From: Arthrobacter sp. ZGTC412
GTDB lineage: Bacteria; Actinomycetota; Actinomycetes; Actinomycetales; Micrococcaceae
DNA length: 64,000 nucleotides
Direction: 5' to 3'
Assembly (NCBI RefSeq): GCF_002929215.1
Contig: NZ_PJII01000003.1
Span: forward strand, 62,001 to 126,000
In this document: piece after piece, positions 8,750-17,074 of the stretch
How the letters are laid out: each line of letters begins with the position of its first letter
Numbering within the stretch: position 1 is the stretch's first letter
The notes under the pieces: generated by a model
Seen by the model: the letters and a program-made list of their open reading frames with translations, nothing else
The model's database searches: none
What the model was told of the DNA's origin: nothing
Program-made: the position numbers and the translations under genes

Positions 8750-10782
8750 CCGTACTGCGGCTGGCCCGCTCCGAACTCAAGCGGATGACCGGTGGGCTGC
8801 TCCCGAAGCTGACCATCCTCGCGCTGACCATGGTCCCACTGCTGTACGGCGCCGTATACCTCTATGCCAACTGGGACCCGTACGGCAACCTGGACCAAAT
8901 CGACGCCGCGCTGGTGATGGAGGACGCCGGCGCCACCACCAGCGACGGTTCGGAGCTCCAGGCGGGCAAGGAAGTAGCGGAGAGCCTGGTGGACGGCAAT
9001 GTCTTCCACTGGATCCCCGTGACAGGCGGGCACGAAGCGGACGAGGGCGTCGCCAGCGGAAGGTACGCCTTCGCACTGAAAATACCGCAGGACTTTTCCG
9101 CCCACCTCGTATCCCCCGGCAGCTTCGATTCTGCCAGCCCAGCCATGCTCAACGTCACCACCAATGACGCCAACAACTACCTGCTGAGCACTATCGTGGA
9201 CAAGCTGACCACCTCCGTGCACAGCACTATTGCCGCCGACGTCGGAGAAGAAACAGCCAACCAGCTGCTCACGGGCTTCGGCACCATCCACACGCAGATG
9301 GTCAAGGCAGCAGACGGCGCTGGCCAGCTCGCCGACGGCGTGGCCACACTCCGGGACGGAACTGGCACCCTTCACGACGGAACCGCCGGCCTGAGCAGCG
9401 GAGCTGATGGGCTTTACGCAGGCCAGCTCAAACTGCGCGACGGCGCCAACCAGCTGACCGATGGCGCCGGCCAGTTGAGCAGCGGGCTCTCCGTGCTGAA
9501 AGACAAGACGGCAACGTTGCCCGGCGACGCCCAGACACTGGCCGCTGGTGCCGCGCAAGTGGCCGCCGGAAACGCGCAGCTGAACACCAAGGTCCAGGAC
9601 GTGGCCGCACAGCTGGAGGCAGCGGACCAGGGACTTCGCGCCCGCGTGGTGGAGTCAAACAACAGACTGATCGCTTCCGGAGTCCTTACCCCGGAGCAGG
9701 CGGACAGCATTCTGGCCGACTTCGACTTGATGGCCGCCTCCAACCCGGTGGCGGCAGCCAAAACGAAAATCCAGACGGACGTTGCACAGATCCAGCAGCT
9801 GGCAGACGGCGCCGAAGCCGTCAGCGTAGGTGCGGCACAACTGGCCGCCGGCACCCCCGCGCTGAAAGACGCCGTCACCCAGGCATCCGGAGGTGCGGAC
9901 CAGCTCCACACCGGCGCGGCGAGGCTGGCCGCCGGCGAGCAGTCAGCAGTGGACGGCGCCAGCGCACTGGCGGAGGGAGCACACAAGCTCGACGCCGGTG
10001 CAGCGCAGCTCGAGGCAGGGGCCGGCTCGGCCGCAGATGGTTCCAGGACCCTTGCGGACGAGATCGGTAAGGGTGCAGGACAGGTGCCCAACCCGGACGA
10101 CGCCCAGAAGAGCAACCTCTCCCGCGTTATCGCCGATCCCGTGGCCGTCAGCAACGTCTCCCAGGCGAAGGCGGGATCCTATGGGGCCGGGCTAGCACCA
10201 TTTTTCCTGACCCTCGCCCTGTGGATCGGTATCTTTATGCTGATCCAGGCCATGCGGCCCCTCACCCAGCGCGCGCTGGCGTCCAACGCCCCCTCCTGGA
10301 AAATCGCCCTCGGCGGGTGGCTGCCCTTCCTGGCCGTCTCGGTGGTGCAGGCCACCCTCCTCACCCTGGTGGTCAACCTTGCATTGGGCCTCGACGCAGC
10401 CCATCCCATCCTGATGTGGCTCTTTATGCTGGCTGCGGCCATGGCCTTCAGCGCCATCATCCAGGGCGTCGTGGCGCTGCTGGGTTCCCCGGGCAAACTT
10501 GTGGTGCTGATCCTACTGGTCCTGCAGCTGGTGTCTTCTGGTGGTACTTTCCCCTGGCAGACCACGCCACAGCCCTTCCACGTGGTGCACGAGATCCTGC
10601 CCATGGGGTATGTGGTCACCGGAATGCGGCACCTCATTTACGGAGCCGACCTGTCGATGATCGTTCCAACCGTGCTGGGTCTTGTGGGGTACACAGCACT
10701 GGGACTGGTGATGTCCACCCTCGCCGTGCGCAAGGGCAAATACTGGACGCTCAAGACGCTGAAACCGGAGATAGCAGTATGA
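8746..10782 (+). CDS. Pip/YhgE-family membrane protein (ABC-2-like, with long extracytoplasmic coil)
   Basis: A 678-residue protein with one N-terminal membrane helix (about residues 20-42), a long extracytoplasmic region and five to six C-terminal helices (about 485-665), the architecture of the phage infection protein/YhgE family. Between residues about 190 and 450 there are many repeats of the type L-x-x-G-A-x-x-L-x-x-G, predicted to form long helices. The GTG start at 8746 overlaps the previous gene. The C-terminal helices resemble ABC-2 permeases, which fits the ATPase-like partner upstream. In the family, Pip is a phage receptor and relatives join type VII secretion (EsaA); substrate here is unknown. 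TetR control suggests an efflux or envelope-stress role. Confidence 0.88.
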   Translation: MTVLRLARSELKRMTGGLLPKLTILALTMVPLLYGAVYLYANWDPYGNLDQIDAALVMEDAGATTSDGSELQAGKEVAESLVDGNVFHWIPVTGGHEADEGVASGRYAFALKIPQDFSAHLVSPGSFDSASPAMLNVTTNDANNYLLSTIVDKLTTSVHSTIAADVGEETANQLLTGFGTIHTQMVKAADGAGQLADGVATLRDGTGTLHDGTAGLSSGADGLYAGQLKLRDGANQLTDGAGQLSSGLSVLKDKTATLPGDAQTLAAGAAQVAAGNAQLNTKVQDVAAQLEAADQGLRARVVESNNRLIASGVLTPEQADSILADFDLMAASNPVAAAKTKIQTDVAQIQQLADGAEAVSVGAAQLAAGTPALKDAVTQASGGADQLHTGAARLAAGEQSAVDGASALAEGAHKLDAGAAQLEAGAGSAADGSRTLADEIGKGAGQVPNPDDAQKSNLSRVIADPVAVSNVSQAKAGSYGAGLAPFFLTLALWIGIFMLIQAMRPLTQRALASNAPSWKIALGGWLPFLAVSVVQATLLTLVVNLALGLDAAHPILMWLFMLAAAMAFSAIIQGVVALLGSPGKLVVLILLVLQLVSSGGTFPWQTTPQPFHVVHEILPMGYVVTGMRHLIYGADLSMIVPTVLGLVGYTALGLVMSTLAVRKGKYWTLKTLKPEIAV

Positions 10783-11474
10783 GCTCCCGGGATTCTGAGC
10801 CACGGAGGGAGGATCCGGAGCCGGTGAAAAAACTTCGCCCTGCCCGGACTACTGCTACCCGGCAGAAGCTCTTTGACGCCTCCATGGAGCTGATCGGTGA
10901 GCGCGGCACGGCCGGCGTGACCGTTGACGAGATCGCAGCTGCAGCGGGCGTCTCCAAAGGAACTGTCTACTACAACTTCGGCAGCAAATCGGACCTCATC
11001 GCCCAGCTGCTGCGCCATGGCGTGGATATCCTCAAGGCACGCCTGTTGGTGGACCAAGACGGAGCCTTGTCCGACGGCGGGGCACCAGGAAGCGGGTCCC
11101 GCCAAGACCCCTTGCTGGCAATGGAGGCGATGATCGGCCAGGCCATGGACTTCATGGCTGAGTACCCCTCCTTCGCCCGGCTCTGGGTCAGCGAGAACTG
11201 GCGTACGCCGAGCGAGTGGCAGGGGACGTTTACGCTCCTGCGTGCCGAACTCCTGGCGGTCATCGGCGACGCGGTGGAAAACGTCGCCAAGGCCTACCCG
11301 GTGGATCCGTCCGTTTCCCGCGGCAGCCTGGAAACAGCCATCTTTGGCGCTTGCTTCGTGGTGGGGCTTGACCGGCAGACCTACAACCCGGAGCGCACCC
11401 GTGACCAAAGTGTTGCAGCAATCATGGCCATCATGCGCGGCTACGTTCTGAAGCCGTCCCCTCCTCGGGGATGA
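10779..11474 (+). CDS. TetR/AcrR-family transcriptional regulator
   Basis: A 231-residue regulator. The N-terminal helix-turn-helix (about residues 25-75) reads TRQKLFDASMELIGERG followed by VDEIAAAAGVSKGTVYYNF, the standard TetR pattern; the rest is an alpha-helical ligand-binding domain. The ATG at 10779 overlaps the stop of the Pip/YhgE gene, so it is translationally coupled. The inverted repeat between the -35 and -10 of the operon promoter at 7980-8008 is its likely target. The inducer is unknown. Confidence 0.93.
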   Translation: MSSRDSEPRREDPEPVKKLRPARTTATRQKLFDASMELIGERGTAGVTVDEIAAAAGVSKGTVYYNFGSKSDLIAQLLRHGVDILKARLLVDQDGALSDGGAPGSGSRQDPLLAMEAMIGQAMDFMAEYPSFARLWVSENWRTPSEWQGTFTLLRAELLAVIGDAVENVAKAYPVDPSVSRGSLETAIFGACFVVGLDRQTYNPERTRDQSVAAIMAIMRGYVLKPSPPRG

Positions 11475-12181
11475 TGGTGAACATGCGTCACATGGGGAAC
11501 AGCGGAAAGTTTGCGGTCATCGCCGGCCTTGTGGCTGCGGGGCTGCTGGTCCTGACGGGCATGACGCTGGCGGAGCCAGTGTTCCTCGCCTTCCTCGGCG
11601 TCATCGGTCTCGCCTACCTCGCCTGCATCATGGAAATACTCCGCCGCCGTCGTTTCTTTATGCTCGCCATCGCTGGCTTGTCCACGAGCCTGGCCCTAGC
11701 GGGATCGATCGCTTTCCTGAGTACCTGGGAACTGGCCTTCGCCGACCAGACGTCGCTGTTCGGCACCCCGCTGCCCACCTCGGACCCCGACAACTACTTC
11801 TTCCTTGCCGCGCTCTCCCTGCTGACGGCGCTGGCGGCACTGTTCACCGGCGCTGTGTGGCCCGGGCGCCGGCGCAGCGCTCAACAGTCCCGGGCTGCTG
11901 GCGTCAGGACTCCACCCCGCGGCAGCAGCAACGCCGTGAGGCGGACACCAGCCCGGCCAGCCAGCGCTTCGCAGCCGCGCACCCCGTCGGGTGGACGTGC
12001 CCAAGTGCGGCAGCCGACGTCGTCCGCCCGGCAAGCGCCCCGGAGACAAGGCACGGCGCAGCAAGGTGCTGCGGGGCAAGCTGGCATAAGCGAGGGCCCC
12101 GCGAGGCAGGGTGCGGGGCAGAACGCCGCCAGGCAAAGTGCTATGAAGCAGCCGGCGCGCCGTCCCGCACCGAGGAAATAG
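11471..12181 (+). CDS. Small membrane protein with basic low-complexity C-terminal tail
   Basis: A 236-residue protein with four predicted membrane helices (about residues 13-32, 36-53, 60-85 and 112-130) and then roughly 105 residues of Arg-, Gln-, Ala- and Pro-rich sequence ending RRPAPRK. The tail carries many Arg and almost no acidic residues, so it should be cytoplasmic and could contact nucleic acid or acidic lipid. Its ATG at 11471 overlaps the TetR stop (ATGA); an ATG at 11483 is another possible start. It completes the TetR operon. I recognise no named family. Confidence 0.72.
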   Translation: MMVNMRHMGNSGKFAVIAGLVAAGLLVLTGMTLAEPVFLAFLGVIGLAYLACIMEILRRRRFFMLAIAGLSTSLALAGSIAFLSTWELAFADQTSLFGTPLPTSDPDNYFFLAALSLLTALAALFTGAVWPGRRRSAQQSRAAGVRTPPRGSSNAVRRTPARPASASQPRTPSGGRAQVRQPTSSARQAPRRQGTAQQGAAGQAGISEGPARQGAGQNAARQSAMKQPARRPAPRK

Positions 12182-12187
12182 CCCGCC

Positions 12188-12715
12188 TTAATGGGACCGC
12201 GGCACCTTGAACTTCGTAATCCGTGCGTCCTGCCCGTCCAGCTCCGCCCACGACTTCTCCGTTTCGAGGACGGTGAGCGCGTTGGTGGGGTACCTCGTGG
12301 CGGCGTCCATGTAGGCGTCATGGTCGGAATCACGTGAGGCGAGGTGCATGGCCAGGTCCTGGACACCCGGCAGGTGAGCGATCAGCATCAACGTGGTCAC
12401 CGTATCCGGCACATGGTTGACCACCGTCAGCATACGAAGGGCCGAGGCCGCGTATAGGCCGTCTTCGAGCTTTGGCGTGGGGGCTTTGTCGCCCAGTTCA
12501 GAACACACCCAAGTGCAGGTCTGGCGGGTCCGCAGTGCACTTGAGCACAGGATGAAGTCCGGAACAACGTTGTGCTTGAGCAGCCAGCGACCGGCAAGCG
12601 GCGCCTCCCGATGACCCCGCTCCTCGAGCGGCCGTTCATGATCCGCCACGCCACCGGGCCAATCGGCCTTGGCATGCCGCATGATCACAAGGCGTCGAAG
12701 ATGGTGCTGGCTCAT
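12188..12715 (-). CDS. SixA-type phosphohistidine phosphatase (histidine phosphatase superfamily)
   Basis: A 175-residue protein with the phosphatase core: MRHAKADW near residue 12 supplies the nucleophilic His, SSALRTRQT gives the second Arg, and AHLPG near residue 115 gives the second catalytic His. The compact length matches SixA, which removes phosphate from histidine of phosphotransfer proteins. Its substrate here is unknown. It ends 7 bp from the convergent membrane protein gene. Confidence 0.88.
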   Translation of the reverse strand: MSQHHLRRLVIMRHAKADWPGGVADHERPLEERGHREAPLAGRWLLKHNVVPDFILCSSALRTRQTCTWVCSELGDKAPTPKLEDGLYAASALRMLTVVNHVPDTVTTLMLIAHLPGVQDLAMHLASRDSDHDAYMDAATRYPTNALTVLETEKSWAELDGQDARITKFKVPRSH

Positions 12716-12986
12716 GGCCCAAGCCTAATGCCCGCCCACATTAGCCGCGGAGGCCGATGCTCGGAGGGCGGGCACGCAGGCGGCATATTCGGTTAGGTGG
12801 GCGCTGCAGCGCAGCGGGGCATCCTGAAAGCGCCGTTGTGCTGGGGCCACGCCGCGAGGGTTCCCTGGCCGAGCTTGCGAGGCGAGGGTGGCGGCGGGGC
12901 GGAACGAGCGCAGGCGCCGAAGGATGGCGCGCGAAAGCGGAAGCGCCCGCGCTGCACGGCGAAGTGTCGCCTGCGTGCCCCTGCGG
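12716..12986. other. Intergenic stretch without recognised feature
   Basis: About 270 bp of GC-rich DNA between two minus-strand genes. Several open frames cross it but none has a ribosome site or protein-like composition. I see no clear terminator. Confidence 0.5.
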
Positions 12987-13853
12987 CTAGATCGAGTATT
13001 CCGGAGCGGCCCAGACAACAACCTCCGGGTGCTCGTAGAACCGGTAGCCCTGGCCGCGGACGGTGCGGACGGTGTTGGCGAGGCGGCCGAGCTTGGAGCG
13101 GAGGCGGCGGATGTGGACATCGATGGTGCGCTCGTTGGGTACTTCTTCGGCGTTTCGCCACAGGCCTTCGAGCAGTTCGTCACGGCCCACGGTGCGGGTG
13201 CCGTTTTCCACGAGGTAGTTCAGGAGCTCGAACTCCTTGAAGGTCAGGTTCAGGGATTCCCCATCGAGGTGCACTTCGCGGCGGGCGAGGTCGATCAGGA
13301 CGCCGGAGGGACGCGGTTCCTGGGGCTGCTGCGGCCGGGGGGTTTCGGTGCGCTGACGGGTGTTGACGGTAGGGTCACCGAAGGTGGAGCGGACGACGTC
13401 GAGGGCGGAGCCGGGCGTGCCGGCCGGGGCGACGGCGACAGCGGCGTAACTCTCGGCCCCGGTTACCAGGGACTGGGCGTAAGCGCGGATTTCCTGGGCG
13501 AGCTTGGCGATGGAAGTACCTGCGGCGGCCGCGGTTTCCTCATCGATTCCCATGTACAGAACGAATCCACGGGCAACGTTGTCATTGGCCACGGGGCGGA
13601 CTGGGTTAGGCCCTGCCACTACAGGGGTGGGAGCTATGACGGGCGCGGACTCTGCCGGCGGGACGGCGCGGAGCTGGCCGTAGGAGTTGGGGTTGTAGCT
13701 CTGGGGGCCGTATCCCGAGCCGGGGAAGCTGCTTCCCGAAGTTGCGGGAGCAAGCGACGTGCGCGGTCCGAAGCCGGGGCGGAGGCCGGACGGCTGGCCA
13801 CCCTTGGCGGCGTTACGGACAGAAATGTGGACGTATCCGGATGCAACTGACAT
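12987..13853 (-). CDS. Stand-alone winged-helix (OmpR/PhoB-type) DNA-binding protein
   Basis: A 288-residue protein with three parts. Residues 1-95 are rich in Pro, Gly, Ser and Ala and look disordered. Residues about 95-150 form a short folded region (GFVLYMGIDEETAAAAGTSI). Residues about 185-280 are an OmpR/PhoB winged helix (LTFKEFELLNYLVENG, NERTIDVHIRRLRSKLG, VRTVRGQGYRF). There is no receiver domain, so control is not by aspartyl phosphorylation. The ATG at 13853 is preceded by GAGG at a suitable distance. It is divergent from the two-component operon at 14538 across a 684-bp gap. Targets are unknown; phased repeats in the gap are a candidate. Confidence 0.85.
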   Translation of the reverse strand: MSVASGYVHISVRNAAKGGQPSGLRPGFGPRTSLAPATSGSSFPGSGYGPQSYNPNSYGQLRAVPPAESAPVIAPTPVVAGPNPVRPVANDNVARGFVLYMGIDEETAAAAGTSIAKLAQEIRAYAQSLVTGAESYAAVAVAPAGTPGSALDVVRSTFGDPTVNTRQRTETPRPQQPQEPRPSGVLIDLARREVHLDGESLNLTFKEFELLNYLVENGTRTVGRDELLEGLWRNAEEVPNERTIDVHIRRLRSKLGRLANTVRTVRGQGYRFYEHPEVVVWAAPEYSI

Positions 13854-14537
13854 AGATTGCTTACCTCAATGTGAATGGCCGTCATCGCGGCTCGAATGCT
13901 TTGGTTCCCCGCAATGGATTGGGGAGGGACGCCCGACGCTGGGCTGGGGGCGTATGCCTACGAACTTCAGGGGGTGGGAAGATCAGGCGTACATTCGACA
14001 ACAGCGCATGTCGGCAGCAGCTGATGTGCTGGGCCAATAGTCTGCGGCTGCAGGTGCTGTTGAGTTCTTGTTCACAATGGAAGTGTGCAGCGTAACAATG
14101 CTAACTTGCAAGTAACAATGGACGCTATGGTCCGCATATTGAGACAAAAGCGCTTAATGTGCTGCAGATCACGATTCTGAGGAATGGTCAGATTACTGAT
14201 CATTTCCCCGGTTTTCCGTTCACAGAGACTCAGTAGGTGAACATAATTCGGCCCTACCCTTGCGGACAACCCTTTTCTTCAGAGGTGCCGGGAATGCCGA
14301 AATCACCCATCCGCGTGGGTTCCTCTGTCCAGCGGCTCCCGGATTCGGACACGGAAAATGCCTCATCCTCCAGCACGGAACGAGAGTTCGAGAGACAAGC
14401 TGTCGGAGCACCGTAGACAGTGGCTGGACCGACCAGCCGCCACTCCCCGGAAGTACCCTGCTGGGTAGGCTGGGATTCACAGCTGAGGCACAGGAACCCC
14501 ATAGGCCCGGCTAACCGATCGATCGGAGAGTTGTTCC
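13854..14537. promoter_or_regulatory. 684-bp divergent regulatory region
   Basis: Non-coding by composition. It is less GC-rich between about 14060 and 14260. It contains three ACAATG words spaced 21 and 20 bp apart (14074, 14095, 14115), the palindrome ACTTGCAAGT (14104-14113), a candidate plus-strand promoter TTCACA-N17-CATAAT (14219-14247) and a ribosome site before the ATG at 14538. If that promoter is used, the response regulator mRNA has a leader of almost 290 nt. Confidence 0.5.
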
Positions 14538-15278
14538 ATGGCCACTTCGTACTCCATGACCAACAACCTCCCCCAGCTCTCCCACCCGGACGGATCCCCC
14601 ATCCGCGCCCTGGTGGTCGACGACGAGCCAAGCCTGTCCGAGCTGATGAGCATGGGACTGCGTATGGCCGGATGGTCGGTCGCGGTTGCTGCGGACGGCC
14701 CTGAGGCAGTAAAACTGGCCAAGGACTTCCGCCCGGACGTCCTGGTTCTTGACGTGATGCTCCCGGGGTTCGACGGCGTCGAGCTGCTGGGCAGGATCCG
14801 CGCCTTCGCGCCCGAGGTGCCCGCGCTGTTCCTGACAGCCAAGGACGCCATCCATGACAGGATTGTGGGCCTGGCGGCGGGCGGCGACGACTACGTCACC
14901 AAGCCCTTCAGCATGGAAGAAGTCTTGCTGCGGCTGCACCGCCTGGTCCAGCGCTCCGGGGTTGCCGCCATGGACACAGCCGAACTGGTGGTGGGGGACC
15001 TGGTGCTCAACGTGGACACCCGCGAGGTAACCCGGGCGGGCGGGCAGCTGCAGCTCACGGCCACGCAGTTCGAGCTGCTCCGCTACCTCATGGAAAATCC
15101 CAAGCGCGTCATCAGCAAGGCGCAGATCCTGGACCGAGTCTGGGACTACGACTTCGGCGGCCAGGCAAATATCGTTGAGCTTTATATCTCTTACCTGCGC
15201 AAGAAGGTGGACGCCGTGCACCCGCCCATGATCCACACTGTGCGCGGCGCCGGGTACGTCATCAAGCCTGCAGAGTAG
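14538..15278 (+). CDS. OmpR-family response regulator
   Basis: A 246-residue regulator. The receiver has acidic residues Asp28-Asp29, the phosphorylated Asp72 in LVLDVMLPG, and Lys122 in TKPF. The C-terminal winged helix runs from about 150 to 243 (LTATQFELLRYLMENP, IVELYISYLRKKV, IHTVRGAGYVIK). The ATG at 14538 is preceded by GGAGAG. The cognate kinase begins 7 bp after the stop. It resembles actinobacterial regulators of the PhoP/TcrA type; I do not assign a symbol. Confidence 0.95.
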   Translation: MATSYSMTNNLPQLSHPDGSPIRALVVDDEPSLSELMSMGLRMAGWSVAVAADGPEAVKLAKDFRPDVLVLDVMLPGFDGVELLGRIRAFAPEVPALFLTAKDAIHDRIVGLAAGGDDYVTKPFSMEEVLLRLHRLVQRSGVAAMDTAELVVGDLVLNVDTREVTRAGGQLQLTATQFELLRYLMENPKRVISKAQILDRVWDYDFGGQANIVELYISYLRKKVDAVHPPMIHTVRGAGYVIKPAE

Positions 15279-15285
15279 GCGAACC

Positions 15286-16782
15286 ATGGCATCACCTCGG
15301 GCAGCCGAGTCCCACCGCCGGAGCTGGTTCAGGCCCGGCACCTGGCACCTGCGCACCCGGCTCATCCTCCTGGCCATGGCCCTGCTGATTGCCATCTGCG
15401 GTGCGGTGGGCGTGGCCAGCTATGCCTCCATGGATGCGTTCCTCACCCGCCAGTTGGACGAACAGCTGAGCCAGGCGGCGGACCGCTCCAACAATCCGGG
15501 CCGCCCTCCTGGCGGGGGCTTCAACGGCCGGGATCCGTTGGACGCCCGGGGCCAGAGTGTGGGAACCCTGAACGCCCGCATCCTTAACGGGCAGGTCAAC
15601 AGTGCTGGATTCCTCGCCTCGGACACCACGCGCTCTGCGCTTTCCGCCGAGGACAAGCAAGCCCTGCTGGCATTGGCGGCGGACGCACCGCCCGCGGACC
15701 GCAGGCTGTCGAACGGTGACTACCGCCTGATAGCGGTGACGACCGATTTTGGTGACGTCCTGGTGACCGGGCTCCCCCTCGCCGCCAAGCAAAGCACGCT
15801 CGCCTCCCTGGTATGGACGTTTATGTTCGTCTCCCTGGGGGGCCTGATGCTGATCGGGCTGGTGGGCACCGTCCTCATCCGCCGCACCATGAAGCCCCTT
15901 GAACAGCTTTCCGAAGTTGCCACGCGGGTTTCGCAGTTGCCGCTCGACGCCGGCGAGGTGGCGCTCGCGGTGCGTGTCCCGCCGTCGAACTCCAGTCCGG
16001 GAACGGAAGTGGGCAGCGTTGGGCATGCACTGAACCTCATGTTGGACAACGTGGCAAATGCGCTGCAGGCGCGGCAGAGGAGCGAAACGAAGGTGCGGCA
16101 ATTTGTGGCGGACGCGTCGCACGAGCTGCGCACTCCCCTGACCGCCATCCGGGGTTACACCGAACTGATGAGGATGACCGAGGACTTCACCCCCGACGGC
16201 CAAAAGTCCCTGGCCCGCGTTCAGAGCCAGTCGGAGCGGATGACCGCTTTAGTGGAGGACCTGCTGCTGCTGGCCCGGCTCGATGAGGGTCAGCCCCTCA
16301 AGCTCGCCGAGGTGGATCTCACCCAGCTGGTGATCGAAAGTGTCAGCGATGAAAAGGTCATGGCACCCGGGCACAACTGGCGGCTGCAGCTTCCGGACGA
16401 GCCCATTGTGGTCAACGGCGATCTCTCCCAACTGCGCCAGGTGTTGATGAATCTGTTGTCGAACGCGCGGAAACATACGTCGGCAGGAACCACTGTTGTT
16501 ACCGGGGTGGGCAGGACGGCGGACGGTGCTGCGCTGGTAACGGTAACGGACGACGGCGGCGGGATCCCCACGGACTTCGTGGACGACGTATTTTCTCGCT
16601 TCGCCCGCGCAGACGCGGCCCGAAAGGGCGCGGGAGACGAGTCCGGGTCTTCAGCGGCTGAAGGGACGAGCGGTCTTGGGCTGTCCATCGTGGAGTCCAT
16701 TGTTGAAGCCCACGGAGGAAGGGTAACGGTGACGTCACAGCCTGGGCGTACCGAGTTCGCCCTGCGGCTGCCTTTGGCGTGA
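15286..16782 (+). CDS. Membrane sensor histidine kinase
   Basis: A 498-residue kinase. Membrane helices lie at about residues 25-47 and 170-198 around an extracytoplasmic sensor of about 120 residues. A HAMP region follows, then HisKA with DASHELRTPLTAIRGY (phospho-His about 279). The ATPase domain has the N box LMNLLSNARKHT, the G1 box DDGGGIP and the G2 box GTSGLGLSI. It is co-transcribed with the response regulator. The sensor region has a Gly/Pro-rich insert near residues 70-85; the signal is unknown. Confidence 0.95.
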   Translation: MASPRAAESHRRSWFRPGTWHLRTRLILLAMALLIAICGAVGVASYASMDAFLTRQLDEQLSQAADRSNNPGRPPGGGFNGRDPLDARGQSVGTLNARILNGQVNSAGFLASDTTRSALSAEDKQALLALAADAPPADRRLSNGDYRLIAVTTDFGDVLVTGLPLAAKQSTLASLVWTFMFVSLGGLMLIGLVGTVLIRRTMKPLEQLSEVATRVSQLPLDAGEVALAVRVPPSNSSPGTEVGSVGHALNLMLDNVANALQARQRSETKVRQFVADASHELRTPLTAIRGYTELMRMTEDFTPDGQKSLARVQSQSERMTALVEDLLLLARLDEGQPLKLAEVDLTQLVIESVSDEKVMAPGHNWRLQLPDEPIVVNGDLSQLRQVLMNLLSNARKHTSAGTTVVTGVGRTADGAALVTVTDDGGGIPTDFVDDVFSRFARADAARKGAGDESGSSAAEGTSGLGLSIVESIVEAHGGRVTVTSQPGRTEFALRLPLA

Positions 16783-16829
16783 CCAGTCAGCAAGCCGACG
16801 CGCCGTCGTGGTGACCTCTGTTACCAAAA

Positions 16830-16859
16830 TGTGACTTCTTCGCTCCATTCCTGTACTGT
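16830..16859 (+). promoter_or_regulatory. Candidate promoter for the riboswitch-controlled transglycosylase
   Basis: TGTGAC (16830-16835) and TACTGT (16854-16859) are separated by 18 nt, a short way upstream of the riboswitch. The match is moderate. Confidence 0.4.
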
Positions 16860-16899
16860 CGATTGGGTGCGGTTCGGCGTTCGGGCCGCATATCCGGAT

Positions 16900-17063
16900 T
16901 ACGCCAAGCTCTGCCACTTCCCGGATTCCGCTTGAGCAAAGGCAGAGGCGGGGGACCCACCGTCCCGGGCACTGATTGCCCTTGGGGTTAAGCCAGCACG
17001 TGAACTTTCCGTGTGGCCGGATGCCCTCATCCGAACCCGACAGCTAACTCCGCAGGTGTGAGA
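16900..17063 (+). ncRNA. c-di-AMP riboswitch (ydaO/yuaA type)
   Basis: The leader holds conserved blocks of this class in order: CGCCAAGCTCTGCC near 16902, GGCGGGGGACCCA near 16947, GGGGTTAAGCC near 16984, and CCGAACCCGACAGCTAAC (17031-17048) followed by a purine-rich stretch before the start codon. In actinobacteria this class sits in front of cell-wall hydrolase and resuscitation genes, matching the gene here. Binding of c-di-AMP usually turns expression off. The boundaries are approximate. Confidence 0.88.
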
Positions 17064-17074
17064 GGCGATTCATC

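Noticed and set aside
9414-10154. Ser/Ala-rich minus-strand frame
   Set aside because: Antisense to the repeat region of the Pip/YhgE gene, whose periodic codons create an open frame on the other strand.
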